From: Elephas maximus indicus
Lineage: Eukaryota; Chordata; Mammalia; Proboscidea; Elephantidae
Assembly (NCBI RefSeq): GCF_024166365.1
Contig: NC_064825.1
Location: forward strand, 98,594,480-98,658,479
Direction of reading: 5' to 3'
DNA length: 64,000 nt
Every line of letters starts with the position of its first letter. The first letter of the stretch is position 1. The notes below the pieces were generated by a model. It was given only the letters and a program-made list of their open reading frames with translations. It did not search any database and had not been told where the DNA came from. Below, one piece after another: positions 31,501 to 46,500 of this stretch. A program made the translations under genes and the position numbers.

Positions 31501-34500
31501 GGCTGTGTTTTCTAAAAGCAAGCTACGAATGGTAAATTCTAAGTGAAGCGTTATTTAACACCTCAAACCCTTCCAGTCTCTGCTGTCTTTCCACTTGTAG
31601 CTCCCATGTTCCACATACTCATTCAGCCGCCCTTTCTTCCACTCTGCCTCTGCTACTCCTTCAGGTCTCTCTCCCCTGGTGTGTGTTCCTTTAGCTCTCT
31701 AACCCCCTTTCCCATTGCACTGCTCAAGGCTCCTGAATAACCAAACTAGAGCAAGCTGTGTTCTGCCATTATTTTTAATTTTGTTTCATAGTTTTCTGAA
31801 TTTACTTGATTTCTGAGTTTAGATGTTTGATTTTATATTATGTTGTCAAAATTTTTTTTAAGTTAAAAAAAAAACACCAAGCACTTTTTCAGGGACTGTG
31901 GCAGTTAGGCTGATCTAAGATTGGGCCTATGTAATGCCTACCTCTGATTTCTTCTGTTCTCGTCATTGTTTAGAACACTGGTTCTTCAAAGTGGAAGCAC
32001 ATGGGCTTTACGAATTTATATTTCATGAGATACCACTCCCTTGGTAGCTTTTTTGTATGAGTAAACTAAAATCACACGCCATCCAGGTTCATAACCCTTC
32101 AGTAGTATGTGGAAGAATTAACAACCTACTTTAGTATCAAATGCAAATTAGATTTACTGAGTCTGAGAAATAAAGTGGTAATATGCCTTAACTTATACAG
32201 TGGCATGTATAGTCTCTCTTACCCGTTTCCTTTTTATCTGATACTTGAGAAATGCGTTTATTGAAGAAATCCTTCTCTACAATAATGTTTTATTTCTTAG
32301 AGGCTGCGTTCTAGGCCCAGATATGCATTTATCTCACCACTAATGTATATTCATTGTATTTTGATAATCACTACCAGGAATTTTTGCTTATAAAATATAC
32401 CTAATGAGTAAGGATCAAATTGTAGCTGACTTTTCACAATGAAATACCATCTTACCCCTATTAGAATGGCAGTGATCGAAAAAATAGGTGTTGGCAAGGT
32501 TGTGGAGAATAGGAACCTCAGCCATTGCTGGTGGGAATGTAAAATGGTACAGTCACTGTGGAAAACAGTTCGGTGATCCTCAAAAAATTGCACATAGAAC
32601 TACCATTTGACCCAGTTATTCCGCTCTTAGGTATATCCCCAAGAGACTTGAAAGCAGCAACATGAACAGACACATGTACGCCAGTATTGCAGCACTTTTC
32701 ACGATAGCCAAAAGGTAGAAACAACCAAAATGTCCGTCGGCAGATGAATGGATAAACAAAATGTGGTATATGCATATATATATATATATACACACACACA
32801 CATAAGGCTAAATGAAATCCTGATATATGCCACAACATGAATGAACCTTCAAAACATGCTGAGCAGAATTGGTCACAAAAGGACAAATGCCATATGATCT
32901 TACTTACATGAAATAAGCAAATACCAAAAAAAAAAATCCCGTTGCTGTCAAGTCAATTCTGATTCATAGCGACCCTATAGGACAAGAATAGAACTGCCCC
33001 ATAGAGTTTCCAAGGAGCAGCTGGTGGATTCGAACTGTTGACCTTTTGGTTAGCAGCCGTAGCTCTTAACCAGTACACCACAGGGTTTCCAAGCAAATAT
33101 ATAGAAACGAAAAATTATTAGTGGTCACCAGAGGTAGGTGGGAGGGGAAAGGAAGCGCTTTTGCTTAGCGGACAGTAAGTTAATGGTAGTGGAATAATCT
33201 GGAAATAAGAACGGTTGCACAACTGGAATGTGTTCAGTGTCACTGAATTATACGTGTAGAAATTGTTGAATTGGTTTATGTTTTGTTATGTGTATTTTCA
33301 CCACAATTAAAAAAATTATTGCTGACTTTTTACTTGGAAGTATCTTAGGGATTTCTTTAGAATTCTTTTTTAATCAGATATTAAAGTACACAAATATGCA
33401 CAATTTTTAGAATGCATTAAAAGTATTTACAATTAAAGCTTGTCAGGATTACAAATATATTTGTCTAAAATGTGCAGTTGTGTTGGAAGAGGAAAAATAA
33501 GCAGTGCTCTGTACTATTTGGAATATTTTGTTGTGATTACAATCCTACCTGTCATTGAATCATTGTGATCACTAAAAATAATCAACTTCTACCTTGTTTC
33601 CTACTGTGAAAAGCAGAAGTAGTAACTACTTTAGGAAGATTCATTCTGTAAAAAGTCTTGTCCCTAAGCTGCAGTTAGAAGACAAATTAGCAGAGCATTT
33701 TATGATTATGATTAATGTTGAATGAGCTATTGTCTCGAGAAGTGCTAAGAAATTCTCTTTCATTCAAAGACCTGGCAAGGAAGGGTATCATTTTATTTTG
33801 TATTACTTGAAGGGTAATTGCTCCAAGTCTGTTAGTAATGTCTGCTAAATTATTTAATAAAACTGATGCCTACTAATAGTAGAAACTTTGATTTGTAGTT
33901 TGAATATGTTCAAATGTCTTAACTTTTGAAGAGCCTTGCTGTGCTTGGGATGCCTGTGTGGAAATGGTATTTAGGACTTAAATTTTTACCCTTCATGGTC
34001 CTACATCTAGCCAATATTTTTTTCCTCTTTAATTAATTAATGTTCAGAACACTATTTAAAAGACACTAATTATGGAAGCATGATAATTGGCACAGATCTT
34101 GTCTTTGGAGCCCAGCAGAACTGTGTGCAGGTCCTGGATCTGCTGCTTAACTAGTGGCTCTGGACAAATCACTTTACTTCTCTGAGCCTTGGTTTTCTCA
34201 TCTGAGAAATAGAGGTAGTACTAACACCAGTTCACAGCTTTATTGTGGGATGTGTACATAAGGCATCAGTAAGTCCCTGGTAGGCTTTCAGTAAATGTTG
34301 CTAATTATTCCTTTTTATTTGATTTCAGATTTTTTCTTGGGGGAGGGAGGTTTCCAAGCAAAGATTCTTTATTTAACTTTAGACAATGTAAGCAGTTTTT
34401 TTTAAAGGCTTTACCAGTAAAGCTTTGAGTTTGAGTTCAAGGAAAACGGATTTGTGCTATTCTGTAAAAAATAAGTCCAGAAGACTTTCAAAATTCAAGA

Positions 34501-37500
34501 CTTAGTTTTTATGATGTCTGTCCAGAAGCTTTGAGGCAAACCACAGGAATGTAAAGTGGTAGAGAAGTCAGCCATGATTTTTTTCACTTTTGTGCTGAAA
34601 AGTATATAATACACTTTTGAAGTAGTAACTCCTGAAGACTGGTTTTTGTGTCTGCGTTTCGTGTGGAAGCTATCCTTATTTACAGAGATGTCTTTTATTT
34701 GAGAGTCAGTGTTATGTTTAGCATATCAGGAAGAACTGTCATTTAATCTGTTGATGGAAATCGTTTTTTCAAACTAACCAGATACGTTGAAGGTCCCTGA
34801 ATGGTGCAGATGGTTTGCACTCATCTCACCTAAAGGTTGGCTGTTCAAACCCACACAGTGGCTCCATAGATGAAAGGCCTGTCGATCTGTTAGGATTACA
34901 GCTTCTATTAGAATTACATCTGAGAAAATCCTGTGAAACAGTTCTACTCTATAACATGTGGGGTCACGATGAGTTAGAATCGACTCAATGGCAATGGGTT
35001 TTTTGACTAAGATAGGTTGGCAGTATTTGAGCTTTTAATGTAGTGTAGTAAGTGTGCAAATTATATTAAACCTGTACCTTTAGAAAAATTTAATTGTGAC
35101 CATAGTCTTTTGATACATAGTTTTTTAAATATTCTGTGTACTTAGTTAGATCATACTGTACCTAAATAATTTTACATCTTGATTTTTTTTTTTTTAAACC
35201 TTACATAGTATTTAAGGAGCCCTGGTGGTGCAGTCGTTAAAGCAGTCAGCTGCTAATTGAAAGGTCAGTGGTTCGAAACCACCAGCCGCTCTGTGGGAGA
35301 AAGATGTGGCAGTCTGCTTCTGTAGAGATGTACAGCCTTGGAAACCCTATGAGGTTGCTATGAGTTGAAATTGACTTGACAGAAGTAGGTTTGGTTTGGT
35401 GGGGTATTTAGTACTTGCCACGTCCATGAAAAGAATTACTATAAAACTAAAAATTTGATGATTCTATAAACATTGGATGTTTATGCCCAAATTAGTCCAT
35501 TCCCCTCTCGATGGCATTAAGTGAGCTCACATATCTAAAGCACTTAGAACAGTGTCTTATACAGAGTATAAACACTGTGCTGTGTAAACATTTGATATTA
35601 TAATTTTTAAGGCTTTTCTCACTTAAAGTTTTGTCCACCTATCCAAACAGAGGCTGTATGTATAAAACCAAACCCGTTGCTGTCCAAGATGATTCCAACT
35701 CATAGGTACCCTAGAGGACAGAGTAGAACTGCCCCATAGAGTTTCTAAGGAGCAGCTGGTAGATTCAAACTGATGACGTTTTGGTTAGCCCAAAGGCTCC
35801 TTCTCACAGTTTAGGAGGCTAGAAGTCCAGAATCGGGGTGCCAGCTCTAGAGGAAGACTTTCTCTCTCTGTCAGTTCTAGGGGAAGATCCTTTCACCTTT
35901 CAACATCTGTGAGCCAGGTGTCCCTTAGAGGTCTCCATGTGTCTTGGCATTAGTATTCCCCAGGGTCTAGGAGGTGTTCAGTGCAGGACACCGAATCTGA
36001 AGAATGCGCTCCACTCCCAGCTCTTCTTTCTTGGTAGGGGTGAGGTCGCTCCCGTTTCTGCTAGCTTCTCTCTCCTTTAGTCTCTTGGAAGATAAAAGGT
36101 GTGACTCAAGCAAGGGTGTGACTTAAATAAGGATGTGACTTGAGTCATACCCTCTTGTAAGGCTGTGAATCAAGATACACCCTACGCTGATGCTGTGTCA
36201 TTAACATATAGAGGTTAAATCTCACAACATGGGTGAATCTGGAGGGCGTTATGCTGAGCGAAATAGTCAATCACAAAAGGACAAATACTGTATGAGACCA
36301 TTATTATAAAAACACATGAAAATGCTTCCACACAGAAAGACAATTTTTGATGGTTAGGAGGAAAGGAAGGGGTGGGGAGGGAAAAACACTAGGGGTCTCT
36401 ATGAGTTGGAATCAGCTCGACGGCACTGGGTTCTGTTTTAGATAATAGAAAAGTGGTAACTTCAGTGAAGGGTAAACAGCATACAGTACTGGGGAAGTCA
36501 GCATATCTTGACGAGGGCAAAGTTTTAGAAGCTTCACAGACACATCCAAACGCTCTGAGAGACTGAGCTACTGGGCTGAGGCCTGGGGACCATGGTCTTG
36601 GGGGACATCTAGCTCAATTGACCTAACATAGTCTGTAAAGAAAATGTTCTACATCCAATTGTGGTGAGTAATGACTGGGGTTTTAAAAGCCTGTAAGCGG
36701 CCATCTAAGATACATCTATTGGTCCCATCACGGCAGGAGCAAAGGAGAATGAAGAAGACTAAAGACACAAGAGAAAGATTAGTACAAAGGACTAATGGAC
36801 CACAACTACCACAGCCCAGAACAACTAGGTGGTGCCTGGCTACCACCACCGACTGTGCTGACAGGGATCACAATAGAGGAAAGAGCTGGAGAAAAATATA
36901 AAACAAAATCCAGATTCACCAAAAAAAAGACCAGGCTTGTTGGTCTGACAGACTGAAGAATCCCCAAGAGTATGGTCCCCGGACACCCTTTTAACTCAGT
37001 AATGAAGTCACTCCTGAGGTTTACCTTTAGCCAAAGATTAGACAAGTCTCTAGGGTCAACAATAACACACATGAGGGACATACTTCTTAGTTCAATCATG
37101 TATATGAGACTAATGGGCACACCAGCCCAAAAGCAAGGACAAGAAGGCAGGAAGGGACAGCAAAACTGTATGAATGGAAGCAGGGAATCTCGGATGGAGA
37201 AGAAGAGAGTGTTGGCACATTGCAGGGTTGACAACCAATGTCCCAAAACAATTTGTGTATTAACTGTTTGATGAGACACTAATTTGCTCTGTAAACTTTC
37301 ACCTAAATAGCAATTTTAAAAGAGGTTAAGATTTACATCACAAAATGGAGGAAAATTACATCAGATCACAAAATAGAGGACAACCACACAATACTGGGAA
37401 TCATGTCCTAGCTAAAATTGACCCATATTTTGGGGGAGACACAATTCAATCTATGACATTCCAACATTTGGCCCCCAAAAATTCATGTCCTTGCCACATT

Positions 37501-40500
37501 TAAAATACATTCACCCTATCATAACCCAAAAGTCTTGAATTAACTCCAGTTCCAAAATTTCATCTTCTGAATCATCTAAATCAAATGTGGGTAAGACTGT
37601 AGGCGTATTCTACCTGGCAGCAAGATTCCTTTTCCAAAGTACAGTTGTGATGTAGGCACAAGGTAGACATTTCTGTTACGAATGGGTGAAATTGGAGGGA
37701 AAGAAAGGGTAACAGACACCAAGCAAGTCTAAAACTCAGCAGAACAATATACATTAGCTCTCAAGGCTTGAACATATCCCAAATATGTTCTTTGGGACCA
37801 TCTGGGCAAGGGCCTCATCCTGCTGACTCTGAGTGTTGACCATGGTCTCTGGATTCTGGGTGGAGGCCCCTCAGCCCTGGGCTTCACCCCCGCCTTCCAG
37901 GCTCACTGGGACAGCAATTCTGCTCTCTCAGCTTTGGGTGGCCCCATTCTCCTAGTTCATCTGAGTGGCAGCACTGTCCCCTAGCGTGCCTTAACGGCAG
38001 CTCCACACTCCAGAACCAAGTTGGCAAAGATCCAACTCTTTGAAACCCAGGAGGTGTCGCACCACACTTTGGAATTCAGGAGACCATGACCCCACCCTTG
38101 GAAAGCGAGAAGGCCCTGCATCCCGTGCTCCTGCCAACAGTTCCACTAATCTCCGAACTGCTCCAGGGATGATCCTTTTCTTTCCTTGGAGGACAACAGA
38201 TGTCGCTCCTTTGGCCTGTTTCCTACCTATAGAATTCAAGTGTTTTTTCCTTTCATTCTTCTCTGTCTTCAGCCTAAGCTGATGGGTTTTCTGCTTGGTA
38301 GTTGGTTAGATCCATTAGTCTCAGTTCAGAAACAATTCAGTCCATGACAAGAACGAAGTACTGGTACATTAAAAAACTTATTTGCTTTTTCCAACTCAAA
38401 TTAAGTCATCCTTCTCCCTTTTCCAATTCAGTATTTGGAGAGGGATAAGAGAACAGGGAGGTAGATGTACCATTTAAGCAGTAAAACTCCAAAATAAGCC
38501 ATATATTTTATCCTCTGTAATTTTTTTAATGCAGACTCAAACAAGGTATTCACCAAAATTGTGTTTTCTATTCTGCTTCATTTTTCTTTTAGCATAAAGA
38601 TTCCTATCAGGTGATACTGGATGGTGTGAAAGGCGGTACCAAGGAAAAAAGATTAGCGGCTCAGTTTATTCCAAAATTCTTTAAGCATTTTCCAGAATTG
38701 GCTGATTCTGCTATCAACGCACAGTTAGACCTCTGTGAGGATGAAGATGTATCAGTAAGTTTATGATTGAAGCTTTTCAACAAGCTTTGAAATATTTCTC
38801 TTAAAATTCCTGGATTTCTTTCTGTATAGCTAATGTAATTAGAGTGCTGACGCTATCAGTGCGGAATAAAGTACTGCGGTATGGTCTGGCATAACGTCAT
38901 ACCCAGGCTATATATAATCTGCATTTGAGAAAAAGTATTGGCTCGTGTTGCCCCCTTTCAACTGTGAAAAATGCACAGTTTTGCTTATCTGTTATTCATT
39001 GTTAAAAGCAGGTTGTGGCTTATAGCTTTTTCTAGATTGTTATGCATTGGGTATATGAAATTAGACTAATGTTAGTTTTTAGTCAATTTGTGTTTGCTTG
39101 GTTAGTTAATTACTTAATTAAAAAATGTTACATCATAAAATACGACTCCGCATTTAAATATTTTGCATGGCAGAAAAAATAATTGGTCTGTGTAATAATT
39201 GTATGTGATCACTAAAATAAGAACTAATTTTTCTTAGACTGTAATTCAGTGGAACAGAATTAACCGTTAGCATATCTGACCGTTAATACAGGTTTCTAAG
39301 TATTTTCAGCTTTTAACTACTGGTTTTTCAAATGAAATTCATGAACCACCAACGTTTCATGGATGATTTTTAGATATTTATCCCTATATTTTTTATGTAA
39401 AACTAAAAAAGCCAAAATTAGTATTTAAAGTTAAGTGCATAGAAGATATTCATAAATATTATATTAAGTACTTAACATGAAAAATTATAAAACAGTTACC
39501 TAAGCCACAGTAGCTATTTTTAGAGGTTATAGTATGATATGCCCAAAAGCAGTAAAACCTCAACTGTTATATTTGCCATTGTTTATAATTTCCAAATCTG
39601 TCTACTCCAGTTCCACATTTAAATTCTCTTTGCACCACATTGTTTCAGTTATTCTATGAGACTTGAATATTAAGTTAGAAAAAAAAAATGATTTTTAAAA
39701 GATCACTACTAGAAAGCTCATGTTTTATATTTTTATGACTCATACATGCCCTTAATTATGGTTTCTCTCTAGTTTTAGTTTTCTTAGAAAGTTGGGTTTG
39801 TTATTTTTAAAAAATGAAAATAGTACTTGGTTAATCTTTGTTTTAAATCATGCTTAGATCCGACGTCAAGCAATTAAAGAGCTGCCCCAGTTTGCCACTG
39901 GAGAAAACCTTCCCCGAGTGGCCGACATACTAACCCAGCTTTTGCAGACAGGTAGGGGATTTTATTATTACCGTGCCCTTTTATGTAAATATGACTTCTC
40001 TCTGAAATATTAACTCTGTATTTTAGGTGTTTTGTTTTGTTTTGTTTTTTGCTAAAGGATCTGCCTCTGATAGAGATTTATTTTATCCATTCAGTAGTTT
40101 GAAGCCTGCCTTGACTCCCCAATTATGTAATTCTAGTGTTGTAGTGTTTTGATTTTAATTCTGTTTATAAAGATATAATGACTGGATTCTTTCGGGAACG
40201 TTTGATGTATCACGATCCCCAATTTCCTGTAGCATCTTAATTGTACCACCCTAACGTAAAGGTTTCCCAAGTGTGCCAGATCAGGTTCTCCACTTTTAAA
40301 CGGAAGATGTATTTTCTGGGTACTTTAGAGAATTGTGAGAAACTATGTCAAATCTTTGAAAATGAGACAGATGATGTTTCAAATTTATTTTATACATTGT
40401 GGTTCTTTTTCCTTATTCAGATGACTCTGCAGAATTTAACTTAGTGAACAACGCTCTGTTAAGTATATTTAAGATGGATGCAAAAGGTAAGACCAGTTCT

Positions 40501-43500
40501 TACTCTGAATTGTGTTTGACGTCTTAAAGAATTAGAAGCTTGGCATTATTCATTAAGGATAAATGCCAGATAAATTTTTTTATAAAATTTAAGTTTGGGC
40601 TTCAGCCAGAGATCTATTTCATATAAATTCTAGGTATTTTGAAAAAAATCTGCTTAGCTCTCAAGGTGTGGCTTGAAAAAGCAGCAGAAGTAATTGCAAG
40701 AACAAATTAAGCTTTTCTGTTGGAAAACTCCCTTTGCTACTTTAAAGAAAATTTTTCAAAATACCTCGATTTGATTCATTATTAATAACAACAAAAAAGG
40801 AAAAGTCATGCTCAAGCTGATTCTGTCTCCGTGACCAAGCATGTCATTACTATATTATGGTTGGATGTATATATAGGTATAGATAGACATTTCAAATTTC
40901 TTTTTACCAATATTGATGGTATTCAGGTTTATCAACTCATTTGAGAAGAAATACTATAAATTGAGTTAAACGGAAATACTTCCCATTCTTTATTGTGCAT
41001 ACAATATAGAAGAATTGACTTGCTACACTTAATTTTTTTGTGTGCAGGGACTTTAGGAGGCTTGTTCAGCCAAATACTTCAAGGAGAAGACATTGTTAGA
41101 GAACGAGCAATCAAATTTCTTTCTACAAAACTTAAGACTTTGCCAGATGAAGTTTTAACAAAAGAAGTAGAGGAGCTTATATTAACTGAATCCAAAAAGG
41201 TAAGCTTCAGTCATCATTTGGAACATCTCTAAAGCAAAAGAACATATTTAGAATTAGCAGTATTTTATCAGTGTTATATGTGCCTTGTGTGTAAATGGCA
41301 TATCCCATTAGAACCACCAGAGAGCTTTTTCAGGTTTTTCTTGTATTGTACTTAGCACTGTGGCCACTTTAATGATGAACGGGTGTGTTAATTTAAAAGG
41401 TATAATCACATTTAAATCCTTTGTGGTGTTATCCTCAAAATTTATGCATCCTTCAGAACTTTACAAATCACCTCCTTCAGGAAACTCCTTGATCCCCACT
41501 TATATCCTAGGCTATTCTCCCATCATACCCATTGCCATTGTGTTGCTTCTGACTCATAGCAGCCCTATAGGACAGAGTAAAAACTGCCCCATAGGGCTTT
41601 CAGGGAGCAGCTGGTGGATTCGAATGGCCAACCTTTTGATTAGCAGCCTGAGCTCTTAACCACTGCACCACCAGGACTTCTGTTCTCCCATAGTATTCTG
41701 GATTATGTCAAAATGAAATATATTATCCCGTTGATTCTACCCCAGGAGACTGTCAGCTCTTTGAGAGCACAAGGCCATGCTTACTTGTCTATGTTCCCAC
41801 CTTCTAGCGTAATTATAGATACTAAGTTCTCATAAGGTATGTTACAACTAACTTTTTACTCATAAAGTGGCAAAGTTTGGGAATGATTTACTTTTTTTAA
41901 TACATTCAAGAAGATTCAAAGTTTTCTTTATAATAGCACCACTCACTTGCTTCCTGATAAGACTTCCTCAGTGAGAGAGAAGGAGCAGCTCTTCAGCTGG
42001 GAAGATCAGCATATTTTACCTTTGCCCCAGCTGGTGATCTGGTAGAGAATGTCATGATTGTGAGCTGCTTAGGTCAGTGAACAGAAAAGTTTAGACCCAC
42101 TGATTCAGAGGACTTAAAAATAAGACTTGTGTGGTCTTCCATTTTGTGTTCAATTACCATCTTAATGGGAACGAAGCTGCTTCTAAATACAGGAACGTGA
42201 ATCTGATTTAGCAGTTTACTACTGAGTTGCTCAGCCTTTTTTCATTATCAGCTACCTAAAAAGCCTTTTCCTAATCCCCATGAAATTTTAATATCACAGA
42301 TAGGCTGTATATCTGTTTATGTACTGTATGCATATCTGTGCTTTATACATAAAAAGAGTAAAATTTTCCCAAGAACCGAGTCAGAATCAACAGCAGTGGG
42401 TTTTTTGCCAAGGTGGGGAGTGATATATTGCCCCAGTTGAAAATACGTGGCTAGCACTTCGAAGGTGAACTGATTGAGGCTAGAAATTGTCCTTTTCATC
42501 AGCATGTCAGAAGCATTAATATCAAACTGACTTTAGTAGCTGAAATAAACTTGCTGCCGTTTCCGTATTGATCTGTCGTCCCCATTAGGGCACTAAAGAT
42601 ACCACCTATTCTGAATTGTCTCTTTGCAGGTCCTAGAAGATGTGACAGGTGAAGAATTTGTTCTGTTCATGAAGATACTATCTGGGTTAAAAAGCTTACA
42701 GACAGTGAGTGGAAGACAGCAACTTGTAGAGTTGGTGGCCGAGCAGGCTGACCTGGAACAGACCTTCAATCCCTCGGATCCGGACTGCGTGGACAGGCTC
42801 TTACAGTGCACTCGGCAGGCGGTGCCCCTCTTCTCTGTAAGCGCTTGTTCTCCATAGCTAGTGTTTTGATTACTGTATTACCTTAATACAGTGGAGTGAA
42901 TATTTGTTTTCAGGAGACAGGAGTGAGGGATATGAGAGCCCAAAGCAGCAAGAAATTTCTTTAAAGCCTTCCTTAAAGTCTTCTTTAAATTATGCGTTTT
43001 TATTTTATATTACAGTTCACTTAAAATAAATGGTTTAGTCATTTAACTTTTTTCCTTAAATTTAGATTGTTGCTGTAGGAAAATAATGTTTTTCCCCTGG
43101 CATAACTCAGTTTGAAAAATACAATTTAAAGGATCTGTCCTTTGGGTTGAGAAATACACAGTCCAAAAATTCGATGCTAAAGTTTCCCCCGCAGTGTGTC
43201 CTGAGAACCAGGGAAGCACTGAAATGTATTCAGTTGAAGGACATTCTGCTGTTTGAGAGTTTTTTTGTTTTTTGTTTTTGTTTTTTTGACAACTCAATCT
43301 TCTTTGAATTTTTTTCAGAAAAATGTTCATTCCACAAGGTTTGTGACTTATTTCTGTGAGCAGGTTCTTCCGAACCTAAGTTCCTTGACTACCCCAGTGG
43401 AAGGTCTTGATATACAGTTGGAGGTAAGGAAAAATTTCTGCTTTTAGCATTGAGAAGGCATTCTCATATTTTAACAAGAATGTAAACCACTAACTTAAGT

Positions 43501-46500
43501 CTGATTTCTAAGAGGATAATTTAAATGTCTGGTAATGGCTAGCCAGTGATCTACTAGCCCAGGATTAATTGCATAGGAATGCTTCATGTATTCAATTAAA
43601 GTTTACTGCAGTGGGAAAACTGCCAGTTTTTTTTTTTTATTGTAGTCAGTGGCTGCTTTTGTGCCCTTAATATTTTTAAATAAGGTATTTAATTTGTATA
43701 TAGTTTCTATCCCTGTTCACAACTGATGGATCCATATTTAAATAGGATTAACACAAAATATCCTTTAACCCTTCTCCCCCAATAGATTAACTCCTCTCCC
43801 ACTTTCATATCTGAATTGTAATGTGCATGTATATTTTTAACAGCATTTATGATACTTTACATTTATTTATAATACCTGCCCTCATTTCACTGATTTATCT
43901 CTGAATCTCTAAATCTACTGCAGCTTCTGATCCTGAAAGGCATTTAATGACTTTTTAATTGCACAGAAACATGGAAATGCGTGTGCCATTTCCCTCCTAA
44001 GTCTTTGGGAGAGAACAGAGTCTCGATGTGCACTGCCACTGCAGCTTGTTTCAGATGTCCCAGGCCAGGCTTATCTGACTGGGAATGGGTAAAGCAGAGA
44101 TGAACTTTGAGAATGGTGGCAATTAACCAATACTTTGAATTAGTATCCAGAGACTTAATTTAATAGCGAATGAGGCCCACCCTAATTCTTTGCTCTCAAG
44201 AATACATTCTGAGTTTCTCTCTGATGCTATGAACTGTCTTAAATTAGTTTTCTCTTTTTTGCATTATGTTCATTACCATCAATATTAACCTTTAGCGGAA
44301 AATGTCATGTGTATTCTTTTCCTTACTGCTTCTTACAGATACACTGGGAATCATGAGATCTGGGTTTTAGGGTCTGCCCTGCTATACTTGTACACTGTGA
44401 CTTTGCTAAGTCACATAATCTCCCTGACCTTCAGTTTCCTCAAATGTAAAATGTCGGCTTGCATCTCTAAATTTTTTTTTCCAATTCAAACATTATGATT
44501 CTGTAAAAGCATAACTAAAAATAAGCAAAATCTTAAACAGTTATTTAGAATCATTCAATTTTACACCCCCGTTCATTCAAACAATAGTAGTAATAACCAG
44601 TGAATTGTATGTTTTAGGTATTGAAATTGTTGGCGGAGATGAGCTCATTTTGTGGTGACATGGAAAAGCTAGAAACAAATTTAAGGAAACTATTTGATAA
44701 GTTACTGGTAAGATCTTTTTTCTTTCCCTGTGGCATAGTCAGTATATAGCCTAAAAGCCTAATAATAAATAAGATTAATTTGCAGATTAAAGAGAACCAG
44801 CTTTTGAAATTTAGATTAAACAGTAATTTTAACAGGTGTTGTTAGCTGCTTAGACCATGGGCTGACTACCTAAGTAGTATCAGGTTTTGTAATTTTTAAG
44901 CTTTTTTTTTTTTTTTTTCCAAAAATCTGTTTTAATCTTGGGCTTTGGTGTTTCTTCTGTTGATGCTTTGCATACAGTGTCATATAGGATTTATAGTGAG
45001 TCTTTATTATTTTCTTACCAGTACTTTCATATCTGTGTAAAAGAAATGAGCTCCGACTCTGCTGATTTTGCTAAATAGTCTCAAAACTGAAATTAGCATC
45101 GCATTTTCTTTACATTTCCTTTAGGTCCACCATCCAGGTAGCTTCCCAAGGCCAAGTAGCTTTAGCAATCAGGAAATAGACTCTGCCATTTAAGTCATAA
45201 TTTAGGGGAAAAGAGGCCATCTGATTAGACAATTATCAGCATCACTAATGATTTTCTAGTTTGATGTGAGCAGTTACGGAAACAACCAAGACAGTACCTG
45301 TTGTGGTAAACATTAAGCATTTAGCCTGAATTGGTTTGTCCAAATCTATGGTCCTTTCAGACCTGTAGTACCCATTGGGTGTTACAACACTGATACTGGA
45401 TACCTTTGACGGTACTTTGAATGCAGATAAAGTCTATAATAAAACAGTATTGACTAATGTTCAGAAAAGATTTTTGGAGTTAGCATAATGTAGTGGTTGA
45501 AAGAATCAACTTTTGATATCCAACCTAAATTGAGTGCTGACTCTTCACCTTACTAACTTTGTCACCATTAAGAAGTTACCTAAGCTCTCTGAACCTCAAT
45601 TCCCTCATCTAAGTGTCTAATAAATATTAGGTACTTTCATTGTCAGTAGTAGTAGTAGTAGCCACTGTAACATAGGTATACATGGAGAGTTGCCAGGCTA
45701 CAACATTGATCCAATAGGTGAAAGAGAACCGTTACTTAAGCTTTTGATCTTGGTAAATTTTAATGCTTCATGTCTTAAAAGCATGCCTTACAATTACTTG
45801 AGTATATATTTACAATTAGAAGTATTTATAGAAAATTGCAAATCTGTATTTTTATATCTTAGGAGTACATGCCTCTCCCCCCAGAAGAAGCAGAAAATGG
45901 GGAGAATGCTGGAAATGAAGAACCTAAGCTGCAGTTCAGTTATGTGGAATGTTTATTGTATAGCTTTCACCAGTTGGGCCGAAAACTTCCAGATTTCTTA
46001 ACAGCCAAACTGAATGCAGAAAAGCTCAAAGATTTCAAAATCAGGTAATGTATAATTGAGGTGCTCCAATCCTTGGCAAAGGTGGTAGCTCATCTTGAAG
46101 TTCCTTGGGTTTTGTTTCTGTGTTTTTTATAAGCGCTTTCTTCCACCCTCCCTTACCTCCAAAAGGAAACTGGAAAACCCTATCAAACCTTACCAAAGGT
46201 AAGCTCCCAGGAGCTGCAAGACTAGGGATCTGCTGGGGAGGGGAAGAATCCAGATTCAGCCCCATTGTTCAGAGTTGAATGAAGCCTTCTTGCTGGCTAC
46301 CTTGTGGATCTTCCATTAAAACAGTAAAATTACAATAGTGGCTTCGAAGTCAGTAGAGGATAGGGAAGAAACACAGAAAACTAAATCCCAAAGAAAACAG
46401 GGTGTTAAAGAACAAAAACAAAATGGTAAAATAAATTCTTATATATATATATAGATATAAATCAAACCCATTGCTGTCGAGTCGATTCCGACTCATAGCA

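Larger units (their letters stand above)
35795..38350 (-). mobile_element. ERVL-MaLR fossil: LTR plus part of the internal region
   Basis: Antisense LTR pattern (GTTTAGGAGGCTAGAAGTCC near the left, GGGGAGACACAATTCAATCT near 37435), then THE1/MLT-like internal sequence (ACATTTGGCCCCCAAAAATT, then CCAAGCAAGTCTAAAACTC) to ACAATTCAGTCCATGACA at the right end. It is old, clearly broken and non-functional. An L1 3' end split the LTR. Confidence 0.7.
28533..38592 (+). other. API5: API5 intron 1 (10 kb)
   Basis: The largest intron. It holds the downstream half of the CpG island, an L2 fragment, a duplicated 140 bp block, AfroSINEs, two L1 3' ends, a MIR and an antisense MaLR fossil, listed separately. 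Outside these I see unassigned AT-rich sequence, including 29640-30100, 31210-32400 and 33330-34070. Confidence 0.85.
38755..42629 (+). other. API5: API5 introns 2-5
   Basis: Introns 2, 3 and 4 show no repeat that I can name. Intron 5 (41200-42629) holds an L2 fragment split by an AfroSINE and a short AfroSINE tail at 42376-42407. Confidence 0.8.

Noticed and set aside
36806-37279. 157-codon minus-strand frame, the longest in the window
   Set aside because: It lies wholly in the antisense of the L1 3' UTR and has no protein-like composition that I recognise.
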